Source: an uncultured Microbacteriaceae bacterium (GTDB taxonomy: Bacteria > Actinomycetota > Actinomycetes > Actinomycetales > Microbacteriaceae). Taken from it: a stretch of 61,898 bases of DNA. The notes below the pieces were generated by a model. The model saw only the letters and a list, made by a program, of their open reading frames with translations, did not search any database and had not been told where the DNA came from. The stretch's first letter is position 1. Each line of letters begins with the position of its first letter. The stretch spans positions 1-61,898 of the forward strand of contig CAKUJB010000002.1 in the NCBI GenBank assembly GCA_934661165.1, read 5' to 3'. Of the stretch, positions 53,258-61,627 are shown one piece after another. The position numbers and the translations under genes are program-made.

Positions 53258-53949
53258 CAGCGCGTGCCCCCCTCAGGTGCGTCGGTGCCGTCCTGACCCT
53301 CGAGCGTGCGCCCGGCGGCGAGGCTGCCGGCCTTGAGCGCCTCGCCCATGTCGATGACGCCATCGCCGTCCGTGTCGGCGTCGATGAGACCGATCTCGCG
53401 GCCGGCGAGCTCGTCGAGGTCGATGACGTCGTCGTACGGCCGGCGGCCGACGATGCTGCGGGCGAGGTTGATGAGGACGACGCACAGGAACGGGATGAGC
53501 GAGGCCGCGAAGACCCAGCGCCAGGGCCACAGCGGTGCGAGGCCGACGCCGTCGATGACCATCTCCTGGACCGGCCAGGTGCGGCTCGCCGCGCGCTCGA
53601 AGGCCGCGAAGAGCAGCCAGATCAGATAGCCGCTCGCGAGGACCCAGATGAACAGGTCGATCCAGCGGTTCCACCGCGCACTGAGCTTCTCGGTGACGAC
53701 CTGCACGGAGACGTGCTCACCGCGGACCGTCGTCCAGGCCATGCCGGCGAAGGTCGCGAGCACGAGCATGCCGCTCACGAGGTTGGTGACGTCGAACGGG
53801 TGGCCGAGCCAGCGGGCGACGACGGAGCCGACGAATGCGAAGACGATGCCGAGTGTCGCGAGCGTCGCGATCATCGCGAACACGGCGGCCGTCCAGACCA
53901 CCGCGTTCTCGAGCGGGATCGGGTCCTCCCGCAGTCCTGGTGCTCTCAT
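53257..53949 (-). CDS. dctQ: TRAP transporter small permease (DctQ) with EF-hand tail
   Basis: 230 aa. Four helices (about residues 17-40, 55-72, 98-115, 144-162) are the DctQ core. The C-terminal tail carries a canonical calcium-binding EF-hand loop, D192-T-D-G-D-G-V-I-D-M-G-E203, with D at 1, 3, 5, G at 6, I at 8 and E at 12. Such a tail is not part of usual DctQ proteins. It would face the cytoplasm by standard topology. First gene of the operon. Confidence 0.88.
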   Translation of the reverse strand: MRAPGLREDPIPLENAVVWTAAVFAMIATLATLGIVFAFVGSVVARWLGHPFDVTNLVSGMLVLATFAGMAWTTVRGEHVSVQVVTEKLSARWNRWIDLFIWVLASGYLIWLLFAAFERAASRTWPVQEMVIDGVGLAPLWPWRWVFAASLIPFLCVVLINLARSIVGRRPYDDVIDLDELAGREIGLIDADTDGDGVIDMGEALKAGSLAAGRTLEGQDGTDAPEGGTR

Positions 53950-54160
53950 CCTTGAGCCTTTCTGGCCGTCATTGGCCGGAACACAACGTCCACTACCTTG
54001 CCAGGCCCCCCGGGGGAGTCAAACTCGGTTTTTCCGTGATTGCTCCACAGCGTAGCCGGTCATCGTCAGATTGCCTGATCATCGTGAGCGGTCCCGCCCA
54101 TGCGGTCGAGCGCCACCAGCATCGTTGCGCGATTCCACCCGTTTGCGTGCGCATTCGGAA

Positions 54161-54177
54161 CATTTGTTGCACAAATG
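54161..54177. promoter_or_regulatory. Palindrome upstream of the TRAP operon
   Basis: CATTTGTTGCACAAATG, perfect 7-bp arms around TGC, A+T-rich against its surroundings. It lies 212 bp before dctQ and 32 bp past the stop of the alpha/beta hydrolase gene. Candidate operator for a regulator controlling the transporter. Confidence 0.5.
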
Positions 54178-54208
54178 AGAGGTGCCGCGCGCTCGGCCAC
54201 GGCCCGCC

Positions 54209-54967
54209 TCAGCGCTCCCGCATCAGCCAGTCGACCGCGGCCTCCTTGAAGCCGCGGGCGGAGATGGCGCTCGTGTGCGAGCGGGCCTTGAGCGGGACGA
54301 ACTCGGCGCCGATCGCGGTGGCGAGCTCCTCCGCCCCCGCGGCGATCTGGTCACGCTCGCCGACGACGATGCAGATGGGCGCGGCCGGCACCGGGCCCTC
54401 GCCGACGGGCGGCAGGACGGCGTGGCGGATGCCCTCGACGACGTCGACGAGCCGGGCGAGGTCGGTCCCGGGCACAAGCGCCGACATCCGCATGAGCGCG
54501 GCGGTGAGGCCGTGCTCGATCTCGGCGCCGTCGGCGATGAATGCGCGAGCCGCCTCGACATCGAAGTCCGGCATCGGCGACCCGAGCGCGAAGCCCCCGA
54601 GCACGAGCCGGTCGACGCGCTCGGGGTGCGCGAGCGCGAGGTCCCACGCGAGCCGAGCGCCGAACGAGTAGCCGAGCACGTCGACGCGCTCCAGCCCGAG
54701 GGCGTCGAGCACCGCGACGAGGTCGGCGAGGAACGTCTCGGGACGGTAGTGGTCGCCCCCGACGGGCCGGCCGCTCTCGCCGTGTCCGCGGAGGTCGACG
54801 AGGATCGCGCGGAGGCCCGCCTCGGTGAGCGGCGCCTCCCAGCCCGCATCGAGCCAGTTCGCGGCCCGGTTCGATCCGAAGCCGTGCACGACGAGGACGG
54901 GTCGGCCGTCCGCGGGTCCGATCTCCTGCCAGGAGATGGTCGTGCCGGCCGACTCGACGGCCGGCAT
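54209..54967 (-). CDS. Alpha/beta hydrolase, likely catalytic half of a split AcoC-like E2
   Basis: 252 aa. Fold markers: VLVVHGFGSNRAANW (oxyanion region), LVDLRGHGESGRP, nucleophile in LGYSFGARLAWDLALAHPERV (GYSFG), and a C-terminal His in KARSHTSAIS. The start overlaps the stop of a free-standing lipoyl domain gene by one base. In AcoC of acetoin dehydrogenases, a lipoyl domain and an alpha/beta hydrolase domain are one polypeptide acting as E2. Here they are separate, coupled genes. Confidence 0.8.
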   Translation of the reverse strand: MPAVESAGTTISWQEIGPADGRPVLVVHGFGSNRAANWLDAGWEAPLTEAGLRAILVDLRGHGESGRPVGGDHYRPETFLADLVAVLDALGLERVDVLGYSFGARLAWDLALAHPERVDRLVLGGFALGSPMPDFDVEAARAFIADGAEIEHGLTAALMRMSALVPGTDLARLVDVVEGIRHAVLPPVGEGPVPAAPICIVVGERDQIAAGAEELATAIGAEFVPLKARSHTSAISARGFKEAAVDWLMRER

Positions 54968-55296
54968 CAGTCGTCGTCCGGCAGGCTCAGCTTGACCCGC
55001 TTCACGGGCGCCTCGTCGTGCGTCGGCACGGTGCCGACGATGCCGGCGGCCTCGTCCGCCACCTCGAAGGTGATGAGCGGGTCGCCGACGAGGACGGTGT
55101 CGCCCTCCTCGCCGCCGAGGCGCGCGACGATGCCGGCCTGCGGCGAGGGCAGCTCGACCGCGGACTTCGTCGTCTCGACCTCGACGAGGACGTCGTTGCG
55201 CTCGACGCGATCGCCGACCTTGACGTGCCATTCGAGGATGATGGCGTCCTCGAGGCCCTCGCCGAGGTCGGGCAGGGGGAAGGTGATCTCAGCCAC
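54967..55296 (-). CDS. Free-standing lipoyl-domain protein (E2 carrier)
   Basis: 109 aa, GTG start. LPDLGEGLEDAIILEWHVKVGDRVERNDVLVEVETTKSAVELPSPQAG is a full lipoyl domain with the lipoylated Lys in TTKSA. A short tail (VPTHDEAPVKRVKLSLPDDD) replaces the peripheral-subunit-binding and acyltransferase domains of ordinary E2. It follows the E1 beta gene with an 8-bp overlap. Confidence 0.88.
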   Translation of the reverse strand: MAEITFPLPDLGEGLEDAIILEWHVKVGDRVERNDVLVEVETTKSAVELPSPQAGIVARLGGEEGDTVLVGDPLITFEVADEAAGIVGTVPTHDEAPVKRVKLSLPDDD

Positions 55297-56314
55297 GTCG
55301 GTACTCCAGAACTCGCTGCACCCCGAGGAGGATGCGGTGGACGCTCGGGATCTGCTCGTCCTCGAGCGGACCCGAAGGGGTGGGGACGTCGTACCCGGTC
55401 ACACGCTGGACCGGGGCACGCAGGGTGTCGAAGCAGCGCTCGGTCACCCGGGCGGCGACCTCGGCGCCGAGGCCCGCGGTGCGCGCGGCCTCGTGGACGA
55501 CGACGGCCCGGCGGGTGCGGCCCACCGATTCGGCGATCGTCGCGGTGTCGATGGGGGACAGCCAGCGCAGGTCGACGACCTCGATCTCGACGCCGTCCTC
55601 CGCCGCGGCCTCGGCGGCCTGCACCGCGCGACCGACCATGGCGCCCCAGCTGATGATCGTGAGGTGCCTGCCCGGGCGGACGATCTTCGCCCCGGTCGTC
55701 CCGCCCGACTCGGCGAGGTCGACCTCGGACTTCTGCCAGTACCGCGACTTCGGCTCCATGAAGATGACCGGGTCGGGGTCCTGGATGGCGGCCCGCAGCA
55801 GGTGGTACGCCTCGTGGGCGTTCGCCGGGCTGACGACCTTGAGGCCCGCGACATGCGCCCAGAAGGTCTCGGTGCTCTCGCCGTGGAGCTCGGGCGCGCG
55901 GATGCCGCCGTAGCTCGGGACGCGCAGCGTGATCGGCATCGTGAGGCGGCCGCGGCTGCGATAGCGGTAGCGCGCGACCTGCGAGACGATCTGGTCGAAT
56001 GCGGGGTACGAGAACCCGTCGAACTGCACCTCCGGCACCGGCTTGAATCCCGCGATGGCGAGGCCGACGGCGGTACCGAGGATGCCGGACTCGGCGAGGG
56101 GGGTGTCGAAGACTCGCGCCTTGCCGAACCTGGCCTGCAGCCCGTCGGTGACGCGGAAGACGCCGCCGAGGGTGCCGACGTCCTCGCCGAAGACGAGGAC
56201 GCGGTCGTCGGCCGCGAGCTCGTCCGCGATCGCGCGGTTGAGGGCCTGCTGCACGGAGAGCGTCTCGACGCTCGAGTCGGCCGTGCTCGGCTGGATCACC
56301 TGGGTGTCGGTCAT
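55289..56314 (-). CDS. 2-oxoacid dehydrogenase E1 beta subunit
   Basis: 341 aa, transketolase-type beta subunit: SVQQALNRAIADELAADDRVLVFGEDVG, TPLAESGILGTAVGLAIAGFKPVPEVQF, HGESTETFWAHVAGLKVVSPANAHEAYHLL and VVHEAARTAGLGAEVAARV. Family: BCKDH/PDH/acetoin dehydrogenase E1 beta. The substrate is undecided. It overlaps the E1 alpha stop by 4 bp. Confidence 0.92.
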   Translation of the reverse strand: MTDTQVIQPSTADSSVETLSVQQALNRAIADELAADDRVLVFGEDVGTLGGVFRVTDGLQARFGKARVFDTPLAESGILGTAVGLAIAGFKPVPEVQFDGFSYPAFDQIVSQVARYRYRSRGRLTMPITLRVPSYGGIRAPELHGESTETFWAHVAGLKVVSPANAHEAYHLLRAAIQDPDPVIFMEPKSRYWQKSEVDLAESGGTTGAKIVRPGRHLTIISWGAMVGRAVQAAEAAAEDGVEIEVVDLRWLSPIDTATIAESVGRTRRAVVVHEAARTAGLGAEVAARVTERCFDTLRAPVQRVTGYDVPTPSGPLEDEQIPSVHRILLGVQRVLEYRRG

Positions 56315-57309
56315 GCCTGCGCTCCTTCCGCCCACGCGGCCCGCTGCTCGACCAGATCGCTCGTGAGCTCGGCGTACACATTCTCGAAGATCTCGCTGCC
56401 GTCGCGCGGCGGGAGGCTGATGAGGTGGGTGCGGATGCCCTCGAGCCAGGGGACGATCTCCGCATCGACCTCGGCGATGAACGCGTCGTCGATGACGCCG
56501 CGCTCGAGGGCGCTGCGCCGGTAGCGCTCGACGGGGTCCTCGCCGCCGTCGCGGCGCTCGTCCTCGAGCGAGCGGTAGCGGCCCGGGTCGTCGGATGTCG
56601 CGTGCGGCCCGCGTCGGTACGTCTTCGCCTCGATGAGGGTCGGGCCCTCGCCGCGGCGGGCGCGCTCGATGGCCTCGATGCCCGCGGCACGGACCGCGAG
56701 CACGTCGTTGCCGTCGACCTCGATGCCGGGGAAGCCGTAGCCCGCGGCGCGGGCGGCGATCGAGCCGCCGGCGACCTGCTCGGACAGCGGCACGGAGATG
56801 GCCCACTGGTTGTTCGTCACGAAGAACACGACGGGGAGGTGCCACACGCCGGCGAAGTTCATCGCCTCGTGCGTGTCGCCCTGGCTCGAGCCGCCGTCGC
56901 CGACGAAGGCGACCGCGACGCCGTCGAGCCCGTCGAGCTTCTGGCCGAGCGCCCAGCCGACCGCGTGCGGGCTGTTCGAGCCGACGACCGACTGGATCGG
57001 GGTGAAGCGGTGGGCGACGGGGTCGTGCGAGCCGCCGTTCCAGTTGCCGTTGTGGTTGCCGAGATAGCCGAGCATGTCGACGTCCATCGCCAGGGCGACG
57101 CCCATCTCGCGGTACATCGGGAAGGCGAAGTCGCGGGTCTGGTCGATCGCCGCGGCGATGCCGACCTGCGCGGCCTCCTGCCCGAGGGAGGGCGGGAAGG
57201 CGGGGATGATGCCCTGGCGCTGCCAGCGCACGAGCTCGATGTCGAGGGCTCGGGCCTTCGCCATCTTGCGGTAGAGATCCCGCTCCTGGTCGCGGGTGGG
57301 CTCACTCAA
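56311..57309 (-). CDS. 2-oxoacid dehydrogenase E1 alpha subunit
   Basis: 332 aa thiamine-diphosphate subunit. The TPP motif runs from VAFVGDGGSSQGDTHEAMNF to FFVTNNQWAIS; PSLGQEAAQVGIAAAI and PMYREMGVALAM are conserved. TTG start (LSEPTRDQERD) following GAGGTGACC. First gene of E1 alpha - E1 beta - lipoyl - hydrolase. No E3 (dihydrolipoamide dehydrogenase) is in the window, so it is presumably shared. Confidence 0.92.
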   Translation of the reverse strand: MSEPTRDQERDLYRKMAKARALDIELVRWQRQGIIPAFPPSLGQEAAQVGIAAAIDQTRDFAFPMYREMGVALAMDVDMLGYLGNHNGNWNGGSHDPVAHRFTPIQSVVGSNSPHAVGWALGQKLDGLDGVAVAFVGDGGSSQGDTHEAMNFAGVWHLPVVFFVTNNQWAISVPLSEQVAGGSIAARAAGYGFPGIEVDGNDVLAVRAAGIEAIERARRGEGPTLIEAKTYRRGPHATSDDPGRYRSLEDERRDGGEDPVERYRRSALERGVIDDAFIAEVDAEIVPWLEGIRTHLISLPPRDGSEIFENVYAELTSDLVEQRAAWAEGAQA

Positions 57310-57456
57310 TCTGGGTCACCTCATTCGGTGTGGACGATACGCGGACGTGGGGATTACCGATATCTGTCTCACCGGGGGACCGGTCTCGTGCCCCTTTTTC
57401 GAGCACCGACGGCAGCGGCACCGCCGCCTGACGTGAGCGAGTATACCGGCCGTCGA

Positions 57457-58326
57457 TCAGGCCGATGCGCGCGGCAGGTACCGCGTGAGCGCGGACGGCC
57501 GGCTGTCGTAGTCGTCGACCGAGGCGACCTGGAAGAGCTCGCGGGCGAAGGGGAAGAGCCCGGAGTCGAAGTCGGCCGACTCGAGCAGCTCGGCGATGTT
57601 GCGCTGCACCTCGACGAGGCCGCCGATGATGAAGCCGTTCGCGTCGCCGTACTCGTGCGCGAGCGCCTTCGGGAGCTCGACGCGCAGGCACGCGCTGTCG
57701 GCGAGGCCGCCGAACAGGATCTCCATCGACTCCGCCGGGTCGAGGCCGAGGCGCTCGATGAGCAGGGCCGTCTCGGCGGCCGCCGTGAGGTTGATCGACA
57801 CGTGGTAGTTGTTGATGAGCTTGAGCATGAGGCCGCGGCCACTCGCGCCCATGTGCGCGAGCTTCTTCGTGTACGCGGCCGCGATGGGCCGGAGGACCTC
57901 GAAGCCCGCCGCGTCGCCGCCGACCGCGCAGACGAGCGTGCCGGCCTCGGCGCCGGGGGGGCCCCCGGAGACGGGGGCGTCGAGGTACCAGGCGCCGCGC
58001 TCCGCGTACGCCGCCGCGACCTTCTCCGCGACCTGGGGCGCATAGGTGCCGTGGTCGGCGAAGAGCTGGCCCGCGCGCGCCTCGCCGAGCATTCGTCCCA
58101 GATAGACCTCTTCGATCGCGGGCCCGTCGGTGAGGCAGCCGAGGACGACATCGGCCTCGGCGGCGAGCACCTCCGGCGACTCGCCGAGGCGGGCGCCCGC
58201 CTCGAGGTACGGCTCGAGCTTCGCCGGCGTGCGGCCCCAGACGAGCACGTCGTGTCCCGCGCGGAGCAGGTTGCGGACCATGGGCCCGCCCATCGCCCCG
58301 AGTCCGATGAACCCGATCGTCGTCAT
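57457..58326 (-). CDS. 3-hydroxyisobutyrate dehydrogenase-family oxidoreductase
   Basis: 289-aa beta-hydroxyacid dehydrogenase: NAD(P) loop IGFIGLGAMGGPM, DAPVSGGPPGAEAGTL (substrate loop), and catalytic Lys in LMLKLINNYHVSINLTAAAE. The substrate could be 3-hydroxyisobutyrate, tartronate semialdehyde or a related acid. It overlaps the IlvD/Edd stop by 4 bp, so it probably reduces or oxidises a compound tied to that dehydratase. Confidence 0.88.
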   Translation of the reverse strand: MTTIGFIGLGAMGGPMVRNLLRAGHDVLVWGRTPAKLEPYLEAGARLGESPEVLAAEADVVLGCLTDGPAIEEVYLGRMLGEARAGQLFADHGTYAPQVAEKVAAAYAERGAWYLDAPVSGGPPGAEAGTLVCAVGGDAAGFEVLRPIAAAYTKKLAHMGASGRGLMLKLINNYHVSINLTAAAETALLIERLGLDPAESMEILFGGLADSACLRVELPKALAHEYGDANGFIIGGLVEVQRNIAELLESADFDSGLFPFARELFQVASVDDYDSRPSALTRYLPRASA

Positions 58327-60041
58327 GCCGTGGCCTCCTTGGCGCGCAGGGTCTCGTCGATGAGGAAGTCGAAGTCGCAGCCCTGGTCCGGCTGCAGCGC
58401 GTGCTCCGCGTACAGCTGGCCCCAGCCGCGCCGGGGACGCTCGATGCCGACGACCGCGGGCTCGCGCTGCGCGAGCTCCTCCGGCGACACGAGCAGGTCG
58501 AGGCGTCCGGCCTCGACATCGAGCTCGATCTCGTCGCCGTCGCGGACGTAGGCGAGCGGGCCGCCGACGGCCGCCTCCGGCGACACGTGGAGCACGACGC
58601 TGCCGCTCGACGTGCCGCTCATCCGCGCGTCGGTGACGCGGAGCATGTCGGTCACCCCCGCCTTGAAGAGCTTCGCGGGGATCGGCACGTGGCCGACCTC
58701 GGGGATGCCCGGGCCGCCCGTGACGCCGACGCCGCGGAGAACGAGGACCGAGGTCTCGTCAACCTCGAGCGCGTCGTCGTCGATCTTCGACCACATGTCG
58801 GAAACGCCGTCGAAGACGATCGCGCGGCCGCGATGCTTGCGCATGCTCGACGCGGCGCCCGCGATCTTCATGACCGCGCCATTCGGCGCGAGCGTGCCGC
58901 GGACGACCGCCATGCCGCCGTCCGGGGTGAGCGGCTCGGCCGGGTCGGCGATCGGCCCGCCGGCGACGCGGGCGGGCACGCCGTCGAAGACCTCGCCCCA
59001 GGTGCGCCCGTCGGCGGTCGGCACGTCCTCGTGGAGGAGGTGGCGGATCTGCGCGGCCACGGCGGGGATGCCGCCGACCGCGTCGAGGTCGCTGAGCATC
59101 GCCCTGCCGTTCGGCTTCACGTCGGTGATGAACGGGGTCGACTCCGACCACTCGCGCAGCCGCTCCCAGCCGATCCGGATGCCGGCGCGGCCGGCGATCG
59201 CCTCGAGGTGGATGAGCGCATTCGTCGAGCCGCCGAGCGCGCAGACCATGCGCACCGCGTTCTCGAGGGACTCGAGCGTGATCCGCTCGCGCGGGACGAC
59301 GCCGCGCTGCACGACGTCGACCATGAGCCGACCGCTCGCCTCGGCGATCTCCTGCCGCTCGGGCGCGACCGCCGACGGCAGGCTCGAGCCGGGCAGCGCG
59401 AAGCCGAGGAGCTCGCCGATCGCCGCCATCGTCGTCGCCGTCCCCATGACGTTGCAGGAGCCTGGGCCGCCGTGGATGACGCCCTCGAAGGCTTCCCAGT
59501 CCTCGTCGCTCAGCTCGCCGACGCGACGCTGGTCGATGACCTCCCACTGCTCGTCGACCGTCGTGAGCTTGCCCTTCCAGCAGGCGACCGGGCGCGGACC
59601 GCCGGTGACGAGGATCGCCGGCGTGCCCGCGCTGATCGCGCCCATGAGCACCGCCGGCACCGTCTTGTCGCACGCGCCGAGCAGCACGACGCCGTCGATC
59701 GGCGAGGCGAGCACCATCTCCTCGACGTCCATCGCGAGGAGGTTGCGGAGGTACATCGAGGACGGCCGGCTGAACGGCTCGTTGATCGAGATCGTCGGGA
59801 ATTCGAGCGCGAGCCCCCCGGCCGCCTCGACCCCCTTCTTCACGGACGCCGCGAGGTCGCGGAAGCCGAAGTTGCACGGATTGAGCTCGCTCCAGCTCGT
59901 CGCGATGCCGATGATCGGCCGCCGGCGCACCTGCTCCGCGGTGAAGCCCTCGGCCCGGAGGAATGCGCGGTGCACCATCCCGTCGGCGCCCGGGTCGCCG
60001 AAGATCCCGCCGTCGAGTCGATGAATGTGCTCCTGCGACAT
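58323..60041 (-). CDS. IlvD/Edd-family dehydratase (likely sugar-acid type)
   Basis: 572-aa Fe-S dehydratase. IIGIATSWSELNPCNFGFRDLAASVKKGVEAAGG, GACDKTVPAVLMGAI, GGPGSCNVMGTATTMAAIGE, LGGSTNALIHLEAIAG, and SGTSSGSVVLHVSPEAAVGGPLA are conserved with the three Cys of the cluster. The N terminus MVHRAFLRAEGFTAEQVRRRP and the operon with a HIBADH-like gene suit the sugar-acid (arabonate/xylonate) dehydratases better than biosynthetic IlvD. Divergent from the semialdehyde dehydrogenase gene. Confidence 0.88.
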   Translation of the reverse strand: MSQEHIHRLDGGIFGDPGADGMVHRAFLRAEGFTAEQVRRRPIIGIATSWSELNPCNFGFRDLAASVKKGVEAAGGLALEFPTISINEPFSRPSSMYLRNLLAMDVEEMVLASPIDGVVLLGACDKTVPAVLMGAISAGTPAILVTGGPRPVACWKGKLTTVDEQWEVIDQRRVGELSDEDWEAFEGVIHGGPGSCNVMGTATTMAAIGELLGFALPGSSLPSAVAPERQEIAEASGRLMVDVVQRGVVPRERITLESLENAVRMVCALGGSTNALIHLEAIAGRAGIRIGWERLREWSESTPFITDVKPNGRAMLSDLDAVGGIPAVAAQIRHLLHEDVPTADGRTWGEVFDGVPARVAGGPIADPAEPLTPDGGMAVVRGTLAPNGAVMKIAGAASSMRKHRGRAIVFDGVSDMWSKIDDDALEVDETSVLVLRGVGVTGGPGIPEVGHVPIPAKLFKAGVTDMLRVTDARMSGTSSGSVVLHVSPEAAVGGPLAYVRDGDEIELDVEAGRLDLLVSPEELAQREPAVVGIERPRRGWGQLYAEHALQPDQGCDFDFLIDETLRAKEATA

Positions 60042-60135
60042 CGTCGTCCGCTCCTTCGCCTCTGGTCCGCCCTCGAGCCTACCCAGTGGGATTCGCCTCG
60101 ATCGACGGCCGCCGGGGCTGCGGCGGGAGGCCCCG

Positions 60136-60149
60136 AATCGTATACGATT
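60136..60149. promoter_or_regulatory. GntR-type operator before the semialdehyde dehydrogenase
   Basis: AATCGTATACGATT, perfect palindrome, 6 bp upstream of the ATG at 60156. Same core as the hpaH and RidA-RraA sites 15 kb away. No Shine-Dalgarno lies between it and the ATG, again suggesting a leaderless or very short leader. Confidence 0.8.
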
Positions 60150-60155
60150 TCACGC

Positions 60156-61622
60156 ATGAGCCACATCAGCGAAGCGGACCTCCTCGCGCAGACCCCCGGC
60201 CAGCTCTTCATCGGCGGCAAGTGGCTCGACGGCGAGACCGGCGCGACGATCAAGGTGTACGACCCGTCGACCGGCGAGGTCATCAAGGAGATCGCGGACG
60301 CGACCCCCGCCGACGGCCAGCGCGCGATCGACGCCGCCGCCGCCGCGCAGGACGCCTGGGCGGCGACTCCGCCGCGGGTGCGCGGCGAGCTCCTTCGCAA
60401 GGCCTTCGACCTGCTCATCGAGCGCCGCGAGGAGTTCGCGCTGCGCATGACGCTCGAGATGGGCAAGCCGCTCGCGGAGGCCCGCGGCGAGGTCACATAC
60501 GCCGCCGAGTTCCTGCGCTGGTTCTCGGAGGAGGCCCCGCGCATTCATGGCCGCTACGGGCTCAATCCCGAGGGCACCGGCCGCATCGTCACCTCGCAGC
60601 GGCCGGTCGGCCCGTGCTACTTCATCACCCCGTGGAACTTCCCGCTCGCAATGGCGACGCGGAAGATCGCGCCCGCGCTCGCCGCCGGCTGCACGACCGT
60701 CACGAAGCCGGCGACGCTCACGCCGCTCACGACCCTCGCCTTCGCCGCGCTCCTCGAGGAGGCGGGTGTCCCGGCCGGCGTCGTCAACGTCGTCACCTCG
60801 AGCTCCTCATCGCGACTGTCGGCGCCGATCATCGACGACCCGCGGCTGCGCAAGCTCTCCTTCACCGGCTCGACCGAGGTCGGCATCAAGCTCATGGAGC
60901 AGGCCGCGAAGGGCGTGCTGCGCGTCTCGATGGAGCTCGGCGGCAACGCCCCGTTCGTCGTCTTCGAGGACGCCGACCTCGACAAGGCGGTCGAGGGCGC
61001 GATGCTCGCGAAGTTCCGCAACATCGGCCAGGCGTGCACCGCGGCGAACCGCTTCATCGTCCACGAGTCGATCGCGGAGGAATTCGCGGCGCGCGTCCGC
61101 GAGCGCGTCGACGCCTTCACCGTGGGTCGCGGCACCGAGGACGGCGTCTCGATCGGCCCGCTCGTCGACGACGACCAGGTCAGGGCGACCGACGAGCTCG
61201 TGCAGGACGCGATCGGCAAGGGCGCGAAGGTGCTCGCGGGCGGCTCGCCGCGCGACGGCGTCGGCTCGTACTACCTGCCGACCGTCCTCACCGAGGTGAC
61301 CGCTGACGCGCGGCTGCTGCGCGAGGAGATCTTCGGTCCGGTCCTCGCCGTGACGACCTTCGCGACCGAGGACGAGGCGGTGGCACTCGCGAACGGCACC
61401 GAGTACGGGCTCGTCTCCTACGTCTTCACCGCCGACCTCGCGCGCGGGCACCGCATGATCGACCGGCTCGAGACCGGGATGATGGGCCTGAACACGGGTC
61501 TCGTCTCGAACGCGGCGGCGCCCTTCGGCGGCGTGAAGATGTCCGGCCTCGGCCGGGAGGGCTCGTTCGAGGGCATCCACGAGTTCCTCGACACGAAGTA
61601 CACCCTCATCCCGGTCGACTGA
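60156..61622 (+). CDS. gabD: Succinate-semialdehyde dehydrogenase (GabD-like)
   Basis: 488-aa aldehyde dehydrogenase with N161 (PWN), E260 (MELGG) and C294 (GQACTAANR). LFIGGKWLDGETGATIKVYDPSTGEVIKEIADAT and VGPCYFITPWNFPLAMATRKIAPALAAGCT are characteristic of SSADH. It would oxidise the succinic semialdehyde released by HpaI to succinate. A shared operator with the hpa genes supports this. Confidence 0.88.
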   Translation: MSHISEADLLAQTPGQLFIGGKWLDGETGATIKVYDPSTGEVIKEIADATPADGQRAIDAAAAAQDAWAATPPRVRGELLRKAFDLLIERREEFALRMTLEMGKPLAEARGEVTYAAEFLRWFSEEAPRIHGRYGLNPEGTGRIVTSQRPVGPCYFITPWNFPLAMATRKIAPALAAGCTTVTKPATLTPLTTLAFAALLEEAGVPAGVVNVVTSSSSSRLSAPIIDDPRLRKLSFTGSTEVGIKLMEQAAKGVLRVSMELGGNAPFVVFEDADLDKAVEGAMLAKFRNIGQACTAANRFIVHESIAEEFAARVRERVDAFTVGRGTEDGVSIGPLVDDDQVRATDELVQDAIGKGAKVLAGGSPRDGVGSYYLPTVLTEVTADARLLREEIFGPVLAVTTFATEDEAVALANGTEYGLVSYVFTADLARGHRMIDRLETGMMGLNTGLVSNAAAPFGGVKMSGLGREGSFEGIHEFLDTKYTLIPVD

Positions 61623-61627
61623 TCGGC

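Noticed and set aside
57436..57446. GTATAC before the E1 alpha/HIBADH region as a fourth GntR operator.
   Set aside because: Flanks (GAGTATACCGG) do not match the ATCGTATACGAT palindrome and it lies at the 3' end of the HIBADH gene.
58323..60041. IlvD for valine/isoleucine biosynthesis.
   Set aside because: The operon partner is a beta-hydroxyacid dehydrogenase and no other branched-chain biosynthesis gene is near; sugar-acid dehydratase is more likely, though not proven.
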